Source of the DNA: Ustilago trichophora
Taxonomy: Eukaryota > Basidiomycota > Ustilaginomycetes > Ustilaginales > Ustilaginaceae
Assembly: GCA_900323505.1 (NCBI GenBank)
Contig: OOIN01000042.1
Span: 62,001-126,000, forward strand
Direction: 5' to 3'
Length of the DNA: 64,000 nt
The translations under genes were made by a program, and so were the position numbers. The notes beneath the pieces are model-generated. The model saw only the letters and a program-made list of their open reading frames with translations. It did not search any database and was not told the origin of the DNA. Of this stretch, positions 50,998-62,041 are shown piece after piece. The stretch's first letter is position 1; each line of letters starts with the position of its first letter.

Positions 50998-53598
50998 ATG
51001 TCGCTACGATTTCTCACCCGCAGGAGAGACCGTGATCGCGACCGCTCAACCAACCACACATCCTCTCCATCCTCAACATGCGCCATCCTACCCTCAACAT
51101 CAGCATTAAAGGCCAAGTCACCGGTACCCGCCGAGGTACAGATCATCAGCTGGGATCCAAAGCAGCTCGAAGCATCGGGTCGTGAAGTGCACATTCGATC
51201 CCGTGGCGGTGATGGACGAGAGGATGCTACCCCCGTATACACTGCTTATACCCCTTCTGCTTCTGCTTCCACTCCTGGTCGACCTTCTTCCACCATCCTT
51301 ACCAACAACACTAACAGCGTTACAACGCTAAACCACAGAGCCACCAGCCAACGTCCAAGAACGGCACCTCGCACAGAACGCCGAGCTCAAGCCTGGCCAG
51401 AATCATTCTTTGATTCTGCTGCACCCCTCTCCGCACCCATCAACGCCGACTTCCCACGCCATGACCACATCGAGGAACTCGTTCCATCCTGCTCGACAGA
51501 TCCCACGCTCCAATCCAGCCGCACCAACCCCATCCGAATGCTAGCATCCAAAGCACGTCGTACCAGATCTCGCTCCCACCACAGCACCACCCATCCTCAC
51601 CAATTCTCACCCGACGCTCTACCTTCCTCTTCCCTACCTTCCAGCTCTCGTTCGCCCTTCTCGTCCATTCACCGCAATGCATCCGTTCAAAGTTTGGTCA
51701 CTTTCATCTCCTTCTCCGCAGCACCGAGCAAGGATCACCAAGCAGAACCTCTCCCACAGAGTGCAAGCACCAGTCTTCTATCCCGCATTCCGTCTACAAG
51801 AAAGCTCAGGAGGAAAAATAACGCCAGTTCCGCAGATATCCACTTCTCCACCACACACCATCCAGAGGTCAAAGAACCGACAAAGCCAAACAGATCTCGC
51901 AGTGCATCCTTGAGCAATATGGCTCCCAAGTTCTTGAGGAAGGAGTTACCACTTCCACCAACGCCGAGCAAAGCGAGTGTCAGGCCAAGAGGTCCTCCTC
52001 CATCCGCATGGAAGGCTGACACTGGGAATGGCGACGTATCAAGTTACAGCTCCGATAACGATGCTGGCTCATCTTCGGCTGGTCACTTTGATTCGAATGC
52101 ATCGCTCAAGCAGCATGCAAGGCAAAGTAGCGCAGATACAAGCATCTTAACCACCCATGCTTCTTCAATCCAAACATCTCACCTCCTCCCACCACCGCCC
52201 AGCTCCACAGAGATCACATCGAAACGATTCTCCGCTTACAATTCGCGCTCGCCAGCTTCTCCAGTCCAACCCTTGGACACGTTCCAACATCATCAGCTTC
52301 AGCCCACAACTGCCAATATCGAATCACCATCCGTCTCAGGTCTCCCATTACCGCCTTTCAACCTCGGTAACAGCAACAGTAGCCTCCCCACCGACCAGCT
52401 ATTCAAACGTCTCGGACCACCACCCGTCGGTCTTGCTCCCTCTTGCTTTATGGAACGTGTTTCTTTGATCCAATCGTATATCCTCTCCCAAGTTCCACCT
52501 GCACCTCTCCCCAAACTTTCTCCTACTAGCAACAACAGTCTGCGACTCAGCCTACCGCCTCCGCCGCCTTCTTCGAGCCCTCCCTTCTGTTCGAGAAGCA
52601 TCACTGCCCTCAAAGACGAATTTGACAAGCTGGAATGTTTGACAGAACAACACATGTCGCTCACACTCCCACCGGCGAGCCATGTGACGCCGTTACGATT
52701 GGAAGAGGCCTTTTTGGAAGCACGCCGGCGTTGTGGGGTAGATGCAAGTAGGAGTTGGTTTAGCAGTCCCAGTTTCTCCGAAGGGGCAGATTTCAATTGT
52801 GCAAATGGAGGAGGAGGGATAGGCGGAGCGTCAGGAGGAGGAGGAGGAGGAGGAGGAGGGATAGGGGGAGGAGGAGGGGGAAATGGTGGGGGATTGGGTC
52901 TAAGTGGTATAGATAGAAAAATGGAAAGTGGAGTTGGAGAGGTCAGCTTGAAACCTGCCCCTAGGAGTAGGAGAAGAGCAGGAGTGGCGAACGGGATGCC
53001 AGCCAGGAGGCCAATCACTGCTCCCGAAACTGCTTATGATAGCAACGGCGCAGTAACACGAGTCGGACGAGGGGCAATGTCATTCAGATCCAACCTCGCT
53101 TCAGACCCAACATTCACCGCTGCTAGACCAGGTACAGCAAGATCAACCCTAACCCAATTTCCCTCGGAAGACCACCATCGTTGCACCATTAACAACGGTG
53201 AATTATTCACCCCTCAAAGCTTCAGTTCCAAACCCTCCCAGCCTTTCTCACTTTCCACCACAACCACCACTATCGAACATCACAATTCGACAGAAAAAAC
53301 ACCTTACCCTCCTTCTAGTGCAACAACACAAATACGACTTCGAAGAGGATCCAGTGATCGTGATAGCTCTTCGAGTCATACCCATCGATCAAGTTCATCC
53401 ATGAAAAGTCCACTATTTTTCAGCCATCCTCAATTTCATACTAATCTGCTTGTCTCGACTTCTTCTTCCTATGCAATCTTGTCAAAGAGGAGAGATTCTC
53501 AGGATACATTGGCGACAGAGGAGGAAATTGGCGCCCAGATTGAGGTAGAGGCAGAAGGGTCTTTTGTGGAGATGGTAAAGGTGGCTGGTGGGGTATAA
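50998..53598 (+). CDS. 866-aa Ser/Pro-rich orphan protein with a Gly tract
   Basis: Single exon, starting MSLRFLTRRRDRDRDRS. Mostly low complexity: Ser/Thr/Pro-rich segments, repeated basic patches, and a Gly tract of about 30 residues near 605-640. A more ordered part at about 480-590 reads PPVGLAPSCFMERVSLIQSY, ITALKDEFDKLECLTEQHMS, then THxxLRLEEAFLEARRRCGV-like sequence and SRSWFSSPSFSEG. No domain, transmembrane segment or signal peptide is seen. The many K/R-x-x-S and S-P sites suggest phosphorylation. A lineage-restricted cortical or regulatory protein is one possibility; I do not recognise it. Confidence 0.72.
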   Translation: MSLRFLTRRRDRDRDRSTNHTSSPSSTCAILPSTSALKAKSPVPAEVQIISWDPKQLEASGREVHIRSRGGDGREDATPVYTAYTPSASASTPGRPSSTILTNNTNSVTTLNHRATSQRPRTAPRTERRAQAWPESFFDSAAPLSAPINADFPRHDHIEELVPSCSTDPTLQSSRTNPIRMLASKARRTRSRSHHSTTHPHQFSPDALPSSSLPSSSRSPFSSIHRNASVQSLVTFISFSAAPSKDHQAEPLPQSASTSLLSRIPSTRKLRRKNNASSADIHFSTTHHPEVKEPTKPNRSRSASLSNMAPKFLRKELPLPPTPSKASVRPRGPPPSAWKADTGNGDVSSYSSDNDAGSSSAGHFDSNASLKQHARQSSADTSILTTHASSIQTSHLLPPPPSSTEITSKRFSAYNSRSPASPVQPLDTFQHHQLQPTTANIESPSVSGLPLPPFNLGNSNSSLPTDQLFKRLGPPPVGLAPSCFMERVSLIQSYILSQVPPAPLPKLSPTSNNSLRLSLPPPPPSSSPPFCSRSITALKDEFDKLECLTEQHMSLTLPPASHVTPLRLEEAFLEARRRCGVDASRSWFSSPSFSEGADFNCANGGGGIGGASGGGGGGGGGIGGGGGGNGGGLGLSGIDRKMESGVGEVSLKPAPRSRRRAGVANGMPARRPITAPETAYDSNGAVTRVGRGAMSFRSNLASDPTFTAARPGTARSTLTQFPSEDHHRCTINNGELFTPQSFSSKPSQPFSLSTTTTTIEHHNSTEKTPYPPSSATTQIRLRRGSSDRDSSSSHTHRSSSSMKSPLFFSHPQFHTNLLVSTSSSYAILSKRRDSQDTLATEEEIGAQIEVEAEGSFVEMVKVAGGV

Positions 53599-53653
53599 GT
53601 TACGTTGAGTTTCTTTTTTTTTTCTTCTTTTCCTTCTATCTTTGCAAGAAGGG

Positions 53654-53689
<36 letters not shown>
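53654..53689 (+). repeat. A36 homopolymer
   Basis: Thirty-six consecutive A just after the orphan gene. It could reflect insertion of a polyadenylated sequence or slippage; no retrogene body is visible beside it. Confidence 0.85.
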
Positions 53690-53695
<6 letters not shown>

Positions 53696-54082
53696 TGGGC
53701 AAGGGATACGAGTATACTTGTACGTTTAGCTGCTCTAGATTGGTGAAAAGGTTCAACTGATATCATGTCTGACGGAAACTTTTGTATGAGTAGTGTGTGG
53801 AAGGTAATGGATGATGAATGAAAGTTGGACAGGAGTGAGATGTTTTGCACATAAAAATTTGTCTAAATCGCCCCTTTCGTCTCCTTCTACACCATTGACA
53901 AGTCTACACCATGTCATCATCTCACCCCCTTTCTACCTCAACCACTTAACTTGAACGAGCCTGTAAGTTAACTTAGCCAAACTCTCATTTTCACATCCAC
54001 AAAAAGCAACATCGAATCAACGTTGTTCACTAACATCGGTCAAACCAAACAAACTTAACCTACATACAACCCTAAAACACAA
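53690..54082. other. Convergent intergenic stretch before Dicer
   Basis: Nothing recognised between the A36 run and the Dicer stop codon. Confidence 0.5.
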
Positions 54083-57000
54083 TTACTCTTGATGCCAAAT
54101 CAACCTTCGCAATTGACCCAAACTGTACCCTCGATCCCCATCCCCATCCCCATCACCATCATCATGATTGATAAGGGAAGAGGTGTTGAGAGATTGGAAA
54201 ATTGACTTCCATCCTAGAGTACGTATGAGTTCCAAAATGAGATGTTGATGTTTATCCAGTTGATCCACCAAATTTGTCGCTTCTGAAGAAAGGAGAGTGG
54301 TGCAAATCGGTTTATCTTTTGATGATTCTGTTTCTTCAAGTTGGTTCTGATCGTGTTGAACTTGATCAATCTCGCTTCTAGTTGCTTGCTCGTCCGGCTC
54401 CATATCATCGTGATCGTCATCGTCATCATCGTCATCCTTACCAACAGCAGCAAGCAAGGAAGAAGCAGTAAAGAATGAGGAAGAGCAAAACCAATGCTGC
54501 AACTTCTCTATCTCTTTCACAATCCCAACCGCTCTACCCAAATGCGTTGGACTCTTGGGCAAAACCTCACATCTCCCCACCACCATATCCCCCACCTTTA
54601 ATTCCACTATAATCTCGCTTAGCATTGCTCGCACCAAACATTCTTCCCCCTCTTCACCTTCTAACTCCAAACCCAACTCCATCAGATTCGTACACACCCG
54701 TCCAAAACTCATCCCCAAACTTCCAACCACCACCCCCCTCCTCACAATCCCAAACAAATATTCAACCATCCTCTTGACATCCCTAACCCTAACCGCATCA
54801 AATCGACAATAAGTGTCATAAAAAGGCACAAAAATCCGATCAAACACCCTCTGCGTAGTCTCCTCATCAAATTCGCTATCCACCACAATGCTCGCAAAAG
54901 ACGCTTCTACCACATCCGCAATTGCCTTTGGCACAATCACATGTGAAGGCAAATCATGCCAGTACTGCCCTTGTTCCTCTTCTGCTCCATCTTTGTTTTT
55001 ATCCAAAGATTTCACTATAGAGTCGAGAGAATCGGCATAGTTCCTAATCGTATCGCATAGCACCGCACTGTTACTCGCCACATATTTATCAAGACCCAAG
55101 CGATGCCCCAACGCAGACAGCGTAGAATTGCTCGCCAGTAAACCCTTCAACGCGGTCAGCTCTCCAGGAGAAAGTTGCTCGTTTTGCCCATAGATGCGCA
55201 TCACAATGTGGAAATCCAACCAAGCATCTCCCAAGAACTCCAACCGCTGGTAACTAGGCAAAACCGAGGCAAGCAATGAAGGATGGGTAAAGGCTTCCAA
55301 ACCAAGATGAGGGTATCGATATTCGTGAGAGAAAAGGTGTTGCAGATGATGCAGGGCGGATAAGGAGACGCGGGATTGCCAGGATTCGACGACAGATTGC
55401 GATTTTAGGTCGAGAAGCAGAGTGTTGAAATCCGAAAGCGTCAAGATGGTGTGAGGGATAAGGTGAAATCTTCGACAGATGGAGAGAGCGCATTGTGTGC
55501 CCGAGGTGAGGAGAGCTGCGCCGATCAAGGCTTCAGTGATGTCAGCAAGAGTCTTTTCTTTGATCCTATCCACCTCGAACTCCTTGCCCACCTCGACATC
55601 ATCCACCACAACCATTCCCCGGTCAACAAGTCTCCCACCCACCCCACCAACCATCGGACCCACAAATCTCTTTGCAACCATCCTCGATCCGGCAAACAAC
55701 CCATACTTGTCCAACCTCAACCTCTTTGCCTCGCTCAACAATCTCACATTGGTCAAAATCCCCTTGTTGGCCAAATGCAATTCTGCCTCTGTCCTACTCA
55801 AATGAGTCGTAAACGTATGACAGGTGGCGACGAGTTTGAGAAATGTATCTCCCAAAAACTCCAACCGTTCGTAGTCGAATCCAGATCCCGCTGACGGGCT
55901 GGTCAGCGCTTCTAGCACCAAATCGGTGTCGATCTGGCCAGAGAATAGATCGACATTGCAAGCTTGCGCCAATAGAAGCTGGTCATACCGCGTCAAGATC
56001 GAGGGGAGGAGTAAGACGCTATGGAGGAGGGAGAGGGGGAGTGGATGGACAAGGTAGAAATATGGAACGATCAAACGAGATGCTGCTGGTAAAGTGTTTC
56101 GCTGTTGTGCAGGGTTGGGAGACAAAACATTCTGCACTTTGGCCATCTTGGTGACTTCCAAGAGGGGTGTGTTGGCCAGCTCGAGCGCAAGGACGGTAGA
56201 CATGTCTTCGGGTGGGATGGATCGGGTCGAGTGGAATCGACCGTACATTCGAAGATGCTGGGTGAGGTAGGTGTCAGTATCGTTGGATGTGAGGGGTGAG
56301 TTGGGCGTCAGATCGGGTCGGATGCTGTTGAACCGATACAAGGAATGCGAGTGGTAGCCGTGCTGTCGGACCAGGACGCGGTCTCGCAGTTGTGATTCGG
56401 ACAAGTCGAAGGGGATGCAATCGAGCGAGGTGGGAAAATCAGATTCGAGGTCGGAGGGCGTATGTACCTCTGTAACGCCGGCGGCTCTGCGAACGGGCAG
56501 AATGAGGACTGCCGGCTCTCCGTCTTCGTCGTCGCTACGAGGAGTCAAATTCTTCGATTTGTCATTAGCGCGATGGATGTCTTTACGGCCAACGAGCTTG
56601 AATATGAACTTGGTGAAGCGCGTAGCAGCTTCGACATCGTCCTTGCTAAGCGAGGGAATCGCGCCGAGTGACTTTGGACGGACATCCTTCAACCGACCCG
56701 ACGAATGAAATAGCTTCAGCAGTTTCGTCTCCGGCAAAGCCCCGCCACGCACAAGCAGGACCAGCGGCTGGAACGACCCGTCAAAGCCATCCAGTGGAAG
56801 ATAGGTCGCATGATACACTCCCTTCGCCTCTTCCTCTCCTGCATCCCTGCTGACAATGAACCTCGCCCAACCATCCATCTTTTTCACCGGCACATCGATC
56901 GGCTTTCCACTGCCCCTCCAGGCCTTGTGATGCGGATTCACCTTTCCGCCTGCACTGTTGGCCTTTTGGACTTCAGTCCTGTCGATGAGTTTGGGCATCA

Positions 57001-59692
57001 ACCACTCATCCAGCTCTCCTAGCTCTCTCAGCTGCTGACAGGCTTTGAAAGCGGCCATTCGCTTGGCCTGCTTCTTGTTCCGACATTGCCCCGATTCTAC
57101 CCTCCGCACTGCGCTTGTACTGGGTAGCTCCAAAACACAGTTGAACGATTTGGCATCACTGATAACCTCATCAGCGACTTGCATCTTGTACGCCAAAATT
57201 GCATCTTGAAGGTATTCCGTATGGAGAGTCGCCGCATAGTGGGAGATCAGCGTCGGCGCATCTTCCGCAAACAGCCTTGCACCCGTACTTTCCTCATAGA
57301 TGCACACTTCGCCCCCCGCAACATCATCATCGTCCGCTTCAACCCGCAACTTGTGCTGCCATTCTTCATCCCAGCACCCCGCATCGTGGTTCTCGGCGAT
57401 CCCTTCAAGCCAAGTGCTCCGATTGGCTTCTGTGTTGAAAGCGTTGAGGATCGCTTGTGCGTGATCGCGGTTGCCGGTCTCGGCCATAATGATGAATCTG
57501 CTTTCCTTGGCACGGGCTCGTCCACGTGATTGGAGGAAGGAAATGTGGCGGTTGAAGAGGTCGAAGCGGATAACGAGGTTGGCTGCTTGAATGTCGAGTC
57601 CTTCCTCGGCGATCGAGGTGGCCACGAGCAAGTTGGTGGGTTTACGACGGCGGAAGCGATTCAGCACTTGCACTTGGTCATGCCAGTCCATCCCAGGAGC
57701 GCCACCGGAGGCACTACCATTCTCGTGGCCAAGCAGGAATTCGGGATGAATAAACTCCAAACCAGGTACACGTTTAATCAGTTCCACCAAAAGAGTAGCC
57801 GTCTGGCGACGCTCGACAAAGATGATGCCGCAAAACTCGGCTTTGCTCGGCTCGAAGCATTTCAGCATCTCGATCAGCCTGAGCACCTTAGGCGAAGCGT
57901 TGTTTGTGTTGAGCGAGAGAGCGTTCGGCAGTATAGGCCTCGATCGCATCTGCAGAAGGATGCGCTGATTCAGCTCGCTGTTGGTAGAGAGATGTGCGAC
58001 CGCCAGACCAAGTCCCAAGCCCGACCCGGAGCCGGACGATTGGGATCCACTCCCAGGACTACCCCCGTCTCCATTGGAGCTACCTTGACTCTCGGGAGGA
58101 GTGAGGGTCGAAGTGCGCATGCTGGCATCTACGATCCAGTCGTCGCTGACGAGGGTGCGCTTATCTCGATCGATGTTGATCCATTTGCGTGCGCGGGATC
58201 TGTACTCGAGCAGGGTGCTGTGCCAAAGCAGGTCGCAGCCGAGCGGGCCCAAATGCCGCATGGTGTATTCGAGCTTGGGCCGCACTTCCTTTTCAAAGTG
58301 CTCCGTGACTGAGTCGAGCACCTCTTCGTCGTCCACATCAGGATTCTTGCCAAAGGTAGCGATCATCTCCAGGCTGAGATCCGACAACTGTGCCCCATCC
58401 ACATCGTCATCGAGCACAGTCCTATACGAATCGTATTCGACAACCATTTCCTCCGGCCTCTGCTTCACCTCCTTCAAACTTTGCAGCGTCTCCTTTGATA
58501 CCGTATGGATCCTAGCATGCATCGTCTTCTGCAAATACCTCGACGCTTCATCAAACTCTCCTGTGCCTGTGAAAATGGGACTTGCAGTCATGCCAAAGAT
58601 CTTGGGTCTCTGATGATCAGGTGCGAGCCTATAGTACTTCATGATGCGGAAAAAGGGGTGGTTTTTAAGGGCATGGTGGACCTCGTCAAAGATGAGCAGG
58701 TTGAGATCGTCCATCTTGATGAAACCGTGGATGAGGGCGTCGAGGAAGCATTGGGCGGTGGAAACGATGACTTGATGTGATACCAATAGCGCAGACCACT
58801 GAGGTTCACGCCAGGTGTCGACGGTGAGCTTGTCGTTCTTGCCGCGGATGGAGTCCTTGAGCTCACCGTAGAGTTTTCCGACGGAGAGGGTGGAGTTGCC
58901 TGCGATGACGGAGGATTGCTGGTGGACGAGGGGGACCAGATTGACGAGGAAGAAGGAGACTTTGCGGGATCTAGAGGCGGAAGCGTGAGATTCGGGGGGA
59001 GAAAAAGGTCGTTCGACGCTTTGTTGGTGAACATGTTGCAGAAGTAGGACAGAGATGAGAGTCTTTCCGCTGCCAGTATCGAGACAGACGAGGACGTTGC
59101 CGGACTTGGCGAGCTCAGCAAGTTCGAGTTGATAAGCGCGAGGGATAAATGCTAGCTGATCGGAGCGTAGCTGGTCGCAAGGGTCGACGGAAGTTTGAGC
59201 AGAGATGTGGTGGAGAATCCTCTGCCGTTTCCTTCGATCTTCGTCTTCCACGGGAGGAGATGGGATGGCATCAGGTGATGAGGTCGGTGTATCATCTTGG
59301 CCTGCACCAGGTGAGTCTCCTAGATCACGAAACCGCTTGGTCATATTTTCGGAAATCTGAAGTGCGTAGAGATCTTGTGCTAGCTGGGCGGGAGCAGTAG
59401 TATGGAGGAGCTCTGATTTCAAATCGGAAAGTGGTGGGAGGTCGGACGAAGATGGTGGGGCACCCATTGCGCGGGTTCGTGTATCCGAAGAGTGAATTTC
59501 ATGTCGTACGCTGCGGAAAGTAGGCTCGTCTGCGCTTACTTCTTCGCCAGCACCGGTGTGCTGAAAGCTTGAGTCTATAGGGGCGCAAAGGGAACCCGCG
59601 AGGGCAAATTGCCCTTCCCGCACTTCGTGGTCTCCTTGACGAGACATGCCAAAGATGGGGATTTGATCTTCCAAATTGTTTCTTCCTTCCAT
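54083..59692 (-). CDS. Dicer-like endoribonuclease
   Basis: 1869 aa, single exon, ATG at 59692. Domains in order: a DExH helicase (about 185-380) with CLDTGSGKT, LLIFDEVHHALKNHPF and KIFGMTASP; a helicase C-terminal domain with CGIIFVERRQTATLLVELIK, ATSIAEEGLDIQAANLVIRF and QSRGRARAKE (about 600-735); a Dicer dimerisation domain (about 810-900) with FNCVLELPST and RNKKQAKRMAAFKACQQL; RNase IIIa (about 1250-1400) with YERLEFLGDTFLKL and KTLADITEALIGA; and RNase IIIb (about 1450-1620) with YQRLEFLGDAWLDF and VPKAIADVVEAS. Both RNase III motifs keep their acidic residues, so cleavage activity is expected. A clear PAZ or dsRBD could not be seen. A 100-residue Ser/Pro linker between the helicase halves is unusual. 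It makes small RNAs for RNA silencing. Confidence 0.95.
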   Translation of the reverse strand: MEGRNNLEDQIPIFGMSRQGDHEVREGQFALAGSLCAPIDSSFQHTGAGEEVSADEPTFRSVRHEIHSSDTRTRAMGAPPSSSDLPPLSDLKSELLHTTAPAQLAQDLYALQISENMTKRFRDLGDSPGAGQDDTPTSSPDAIPSPPVEDEDRRKRQRILHHISAQTSVDPCDQLRSDQLAFIPRAYQLELAELAKSGNVLVCLDTGSGKTLISVLLLQHVHQQSVERPFSPPESHASASRSRKVSFFLVNLVPLVHQQSSVIAGNSTLSVGKLYGELKDSIRGKNDKLTVDTWREPQWSALLVSHQVIVSTAQCFLDALIHGFIKMDDLNLLIFDEVHHALKNHPFFRIMKYYRLAPDHQRPKIFGMTASPIFTGTGEFDEASRYLQKTMHARIHTVSKETLQSLKEVKQRPEEMVVEYDSYRTVLDDDVDGAQLSDLSLEMIATFGKNPDVDDEEVLDSVTEHFEKEVRPKLEYTMRHLGPLGCDLLWHSTLLEYRSRARKWINIDRDKRTLVSDDWIVDASMRTSTLTPPESQGSSNGDGGSPGSGSQSSGSGSGLGLGLAVAHLSTNSELNQRILLQMRSRPILPNALSLNTNNASPKVLRLIEMLKCFEPSKAEFCGIIFVERRQTATLLVELIKRVPGLEFIHPEFLLGHENGSASGGAPGMDWHDQVQVLNRFRRRKPTNLLVATSIAEEGLDIQAANLVIRFDLFNRHISFLQSRGRARAKESRFIIMAETGNRDHAQAILNAFNTEANRSTWLEGIAENHDAGCWDEEWQHKLRVEADDDDVAGGEVCIYEESTGARLFAEDAPTLISHYAATLHTEYLQDAILAYKMQVADEVISDAKSFNCVLELPSTSAVRRVESGQCRNKKQAKRMAAFKACQQLRELGELDEWLMPKLIDRTEVQKANSAGGKVNPHHKAWRGSGKPIDVPVKKMDGWARFIVSRDAGEEEAKGVYHATYLPLDGFDGSFQPLVLLVRGGALPETKLLKLFHSSGRLKDVRPKSLGAIPSLSKDDVEAATRFTKFIFKLVGRKDIHRANDKSKNLTPRSDDEDGEPAVLILPVRRAAGVTEVHTPSDLESDFPTSLDCIPFDLSESQLRDRVLVRQHGYHSHSLYRFNSIRPDLTPNSPLTSNDTDTYLTQHLRMYGRFHSTRSIPPEDMSTVLALELANTPLLEVTKMAKVQNVLSPNPAQQRNTLPAASRLIVPYFYLVHPLPLSLLHSVLLLPSILTRYDQLLLAQACNVDLFSGQIDTDLVLEALTSPSAGSGFDYERLEFLGDTFLKLVATCHTFTTHLSRTEAELHLANKGILTNVRLLSEAKRLRLDKYGLFAGSRMVAKRFVGPMVGGVGGRLVDRGMVVVDDVEVGKEFEVDRIKEKTLADITEALIGAALLTSGTQCALSICRRFHLIPHTILTLSDFNTLLLDLKSQSVVESWQSRVSLSALHHLQHLFSHEYRYPHLGLEAFTHPSLLASVLPSYQRLEFLGDAWLDFHIVMRIYGQNEQLSPGELTALKGLLASNSTLSALGHRLGLDKYVASNSAVLCDTIRNYADSLDSIVKSLDKNKDGAEEEQGQYWHDLPSHVIVPKAIADVVEASFASIVVDSEFDEETTQRVFDRIFVPFYDTYCRFDAVRVRDVKRMVEYLFGIVRRGVVVGSLGMSFGRVCTNLMELGLELEGEEGEECLVRAMLSEIIVELKVGDMVVGRCEVLPKSPTHLGRAVGIVKEIEKLQHWFCSSSFFTASSLLAAVGKDDDDDDDDHDDMEPDEQATRSEIDQVQHDQNQLEETESSKDKPICTTLLSSEATNLVDQLDKHQHLILELIRTLGWKSIFQSLNTSSLINHDDGDGDGDGDRGYSLGQLRRLIWHQE

Positions 59693-60235
59693 CAGCTTAT
59701 ATGCTAAATGTGGTTTCGAGTTGCGGTCTGGTCCTTGTGATCAAGTTGAGTGCATCATGAAGGTCCAAACTCCATCACGGCGCTATGCAAGCCTCTTCCG
59801 GTATTAGATGGAGGGCTTTCGAGCGACATGGGTCGGCGGAGAGTGAGGAGCTAATCGCAGTCAGCTCAGTTTTGGTGTAGCATCAATTCGTTTTTTGCGC
59901 ATATGAGGTGGACCGTTTGGTTGTTCAGAGACGAACAAAGGGGTTCACGGCGTTAGACCATGCATGTTGGACAAGAGGTCGAATGGAGTTCTGACAGCTT
60001 GGTGCAAGTGTTACTACAGTACAATGCGTGATTTTCAGGGTCCAACTTCGCTTTCTTCCCAGCCAGCCGGCCGAATGCCATTTTCCGAAACCCGAGTTTT
60101 GACCTCGAAAATTCAGTGGAGCTCGACTGAGCGCGATGTTCCCACAACTCCGCTCTGACCCCCTACTTTCCATCCAACTACCACCATTTTTTGCTGTCTC
60201 AAGCTTGCCAACACCGAGGCTAGCTCATCATCGCG

Positions 60236-61774
60236 ATGTACAACGGTATCGGCCTCAAAAGCGCCCGAGGCACAGGAACAAACGGCTACGTCCAACGCAA
60301 CCTTTCCAACTTTAAACCGCGCGACACCCCTTTCAACAAGTCCAAACCCGGCTCCAGCTCCCTCTCCTCTTCCTTCGGCTCTGATGTCCGCCACACCCAA
60401 CCCGACCCTGCCATCCTCGAACACGAACGCAAGCGTCGCGTCGAAGTCAAATGCATGGAGCTTCGGGTGCAGCTCGAAGACGATGACGTTGAAGAAGATG
60501 AGATAGAACTTCAGGTCACCGCGTTGCGCGAGAAACTGCTTGCCCAGCTCAAGCAAGAGGAACAGAAACGAGGTGAAACTGCAGCCGCTGCGTCAAGTTC
60601 ATACTTGAGGCAGGAAGCAGCCAGATCGCGACCCGGTGAAACGCACAAGAGGCTCGAAGCGAAACAACACGATGACCGCCGATTCGCCTCTGCTATCGGC
60701 GTCGATAGCACCTATCGCGAAGGCGACGCGTTTGACCGCGACCTTCAGGAACGAAAAAAGCAAGAAAGGATTGAAGAACGTCGTAAAGCAGACGAACAAC
60801 GACAGTTGGATTGGGAGCGGAAGAAGGGACTTCAGCAGCAGGCTCGGCGAGATCGAGAGCGAGAGCGCCAAAGTCGAGATGGTGGCTGGGCCAGTCGTGG
60901 GCGCAAACCTCCCGCGAGAGATCACAGCAGATCCGCTTCTCCCAGGGCAAAGAAGAGGGGCAAGTACGATGACGCATCCGATAGCGAGTCATACTCCTCT
61001 GCTTCAGATTTGAACAAGGATGTTTCTCGACGACGAGGCGCAAACGGTAAAGGAAAGGATGAGGAAGAGAGGGGAAGAGGAAGATCGCGTTCGATTTCAC
61101 GCTCAGTTTCTTCGTACTCTGATTCTAGGTCGAGGTCGAGATCGAGATCCTACTCTCGCTCGATTTCACGCTCACGTTCTCCAGCAGGTCGCCAGCGCAG
61201 ACGCTCCTACTCGCGCTCTGTCTCTGCATCTCGCTCTCCATCCAGATCTCGCTCGCGTTCCACATCGTCGTACTTCTCCCGAAGCCGCAGTCGCAGTTCG
61301 AGCCCGCGTCGCAATCGTAAACGCAATCACAGCAGTAGCCGAAGCAGAAGTCCAATTCGCCAACGTGGCAAAGGTAGACGCACATCTCGATCCGTCTCAC
61401 GGTCATCCTACTCCTCTCGCTCTCGCTCTTCTTCGCACTCTCGTTCTATCTCCCGCTCTCTCAGCCGTAGTCGCAGCCGAAGCAGGTCTCCAGCACCACG
61501 TTCTGCGCACCGCCGTCGAAGAAGGTCTCCTTGCGCCGATTCGAGGTCACTTTCACGATCACGGTCAAGGTCGGTCGATTCGGGATCATCCCACTCTCGC
61601 TCCCCCTCACCGCGAGCAGACAGACGCAACACAGCACAACAGAGAAAAGCAAGAGACGCATTCTCCCCTTCCGTATCACCATCACCTTCTCCTCCACCTA
61701 GGTCAAAGCCACAACCTCCAGGCCCACCACCCGTCAAACCTGGCCCACCACCGCCTCGTCCTCCTGGAATCTAA
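60236..61774 (+). CDS. Spliceosomal Cwc21/SRm300-type protein with RS domain
   Basis: 512 aa, single exon. The N-terminus MYNGIGL followed by [14 protein letters not shown] is the universal Cwc21/SRRM2 signature that contacts Prp8 and Snu114. The cwf21 domain (about 60-115) contains [20 protein letters not shown] and [10 protein letters not shown] charged middle with repeated RRDRERER motifs is followed by a long RS domain (about 280-460) and a Pro-rich end ([17 protein letters not shown]). The length, intermediate between yeast Cwc21 (short) and human SRRM2 (very long), is typical of basidiomycetes. It acts in the catalytic spliceosome near the exon. The divergent Dicer gene starts about 540 bp away. 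Confidence 0.9.
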   Translation: MYNGIGLKSARGTGTNGYVQRNLSNFKPRDTPFNKSKPGSSSLSSSFGSDVRHTQPDPAILEHERKRRVEVKCMELRVQLEDDDVEEDEIELQVTALREKLLAQLKQEEQKRGETAAAASSSYLRQEAARSRPGETHKRLEAKQHDDRRFASAIGVDSTYREGDAFDRDLQERKKQERIEERRKADEQRQLDWERKKGLQQQARRDRERERQSRDGGWASRGRKPPARDHSRSASPRAKKRGKYDDASDSESYSSASDLNKDVSRRRGANGKGKDEEERGRGRSRSISRSVSSYSDSRSRSRSRSYSRSISRSRSPAGRQRRRSYSRSVSASRSPSRSRSRSTSSYFSRSRSRSSSPRRNRKRNHSSSRSRSPIRQRGKGRRTSRSVSRSSYSSRSRSSSHSRSISRSLSRSRSRSRSPAPRSAHRRRRRSPCADSRSLSRSRSRSVDSGSSHSRSPSPRADRRNTAQQRKARDAFSPSVSPSPSPPPRSKPQPPGPPPVKPGPPPPRPPGI

Positions 61775-62041
61775 CCCTCTCTTACACAAACGCCCATCCA
61801 CAACCTCGCGCTTTCACCTCTTCTTTTTCACCCACTACTTGGTTTCGCATCACACACAATCCCCAAAATTACACTCGAACATCATATCAGCTCGGTTCAA
61901 AACCAGAAAGCCCAAAAGAGGGGAAATGGATTTGCGATCGATCAATGAATCGAATCGAATAAATAATATTGTCCCTGATGTTTTTTTTTAGATGTTGTCT
62001 TTTAAATGTTTAAGTCAATGTCGTGCTGTGGAGATTTGATT

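Noticed and set aside
54781..54794. CCCTAACCCTAACC, two telomere-like repeats
   Set aside because: It lies inside the Dicer coding sequence and reads as Arg-Val-Arg codons; two units are within chance and there is no telomeric context.
57530..58312. 260-codon plus frame opposite Dicer
   Set aside because: Antisense shadow of the Dicer helicase region.
61020..61991. 323-codon plus frame in the Cwc21/SRm300 gene
   Set aside because: Alternate-frame reading of the RS domain codons; repetitive composition explains its length.
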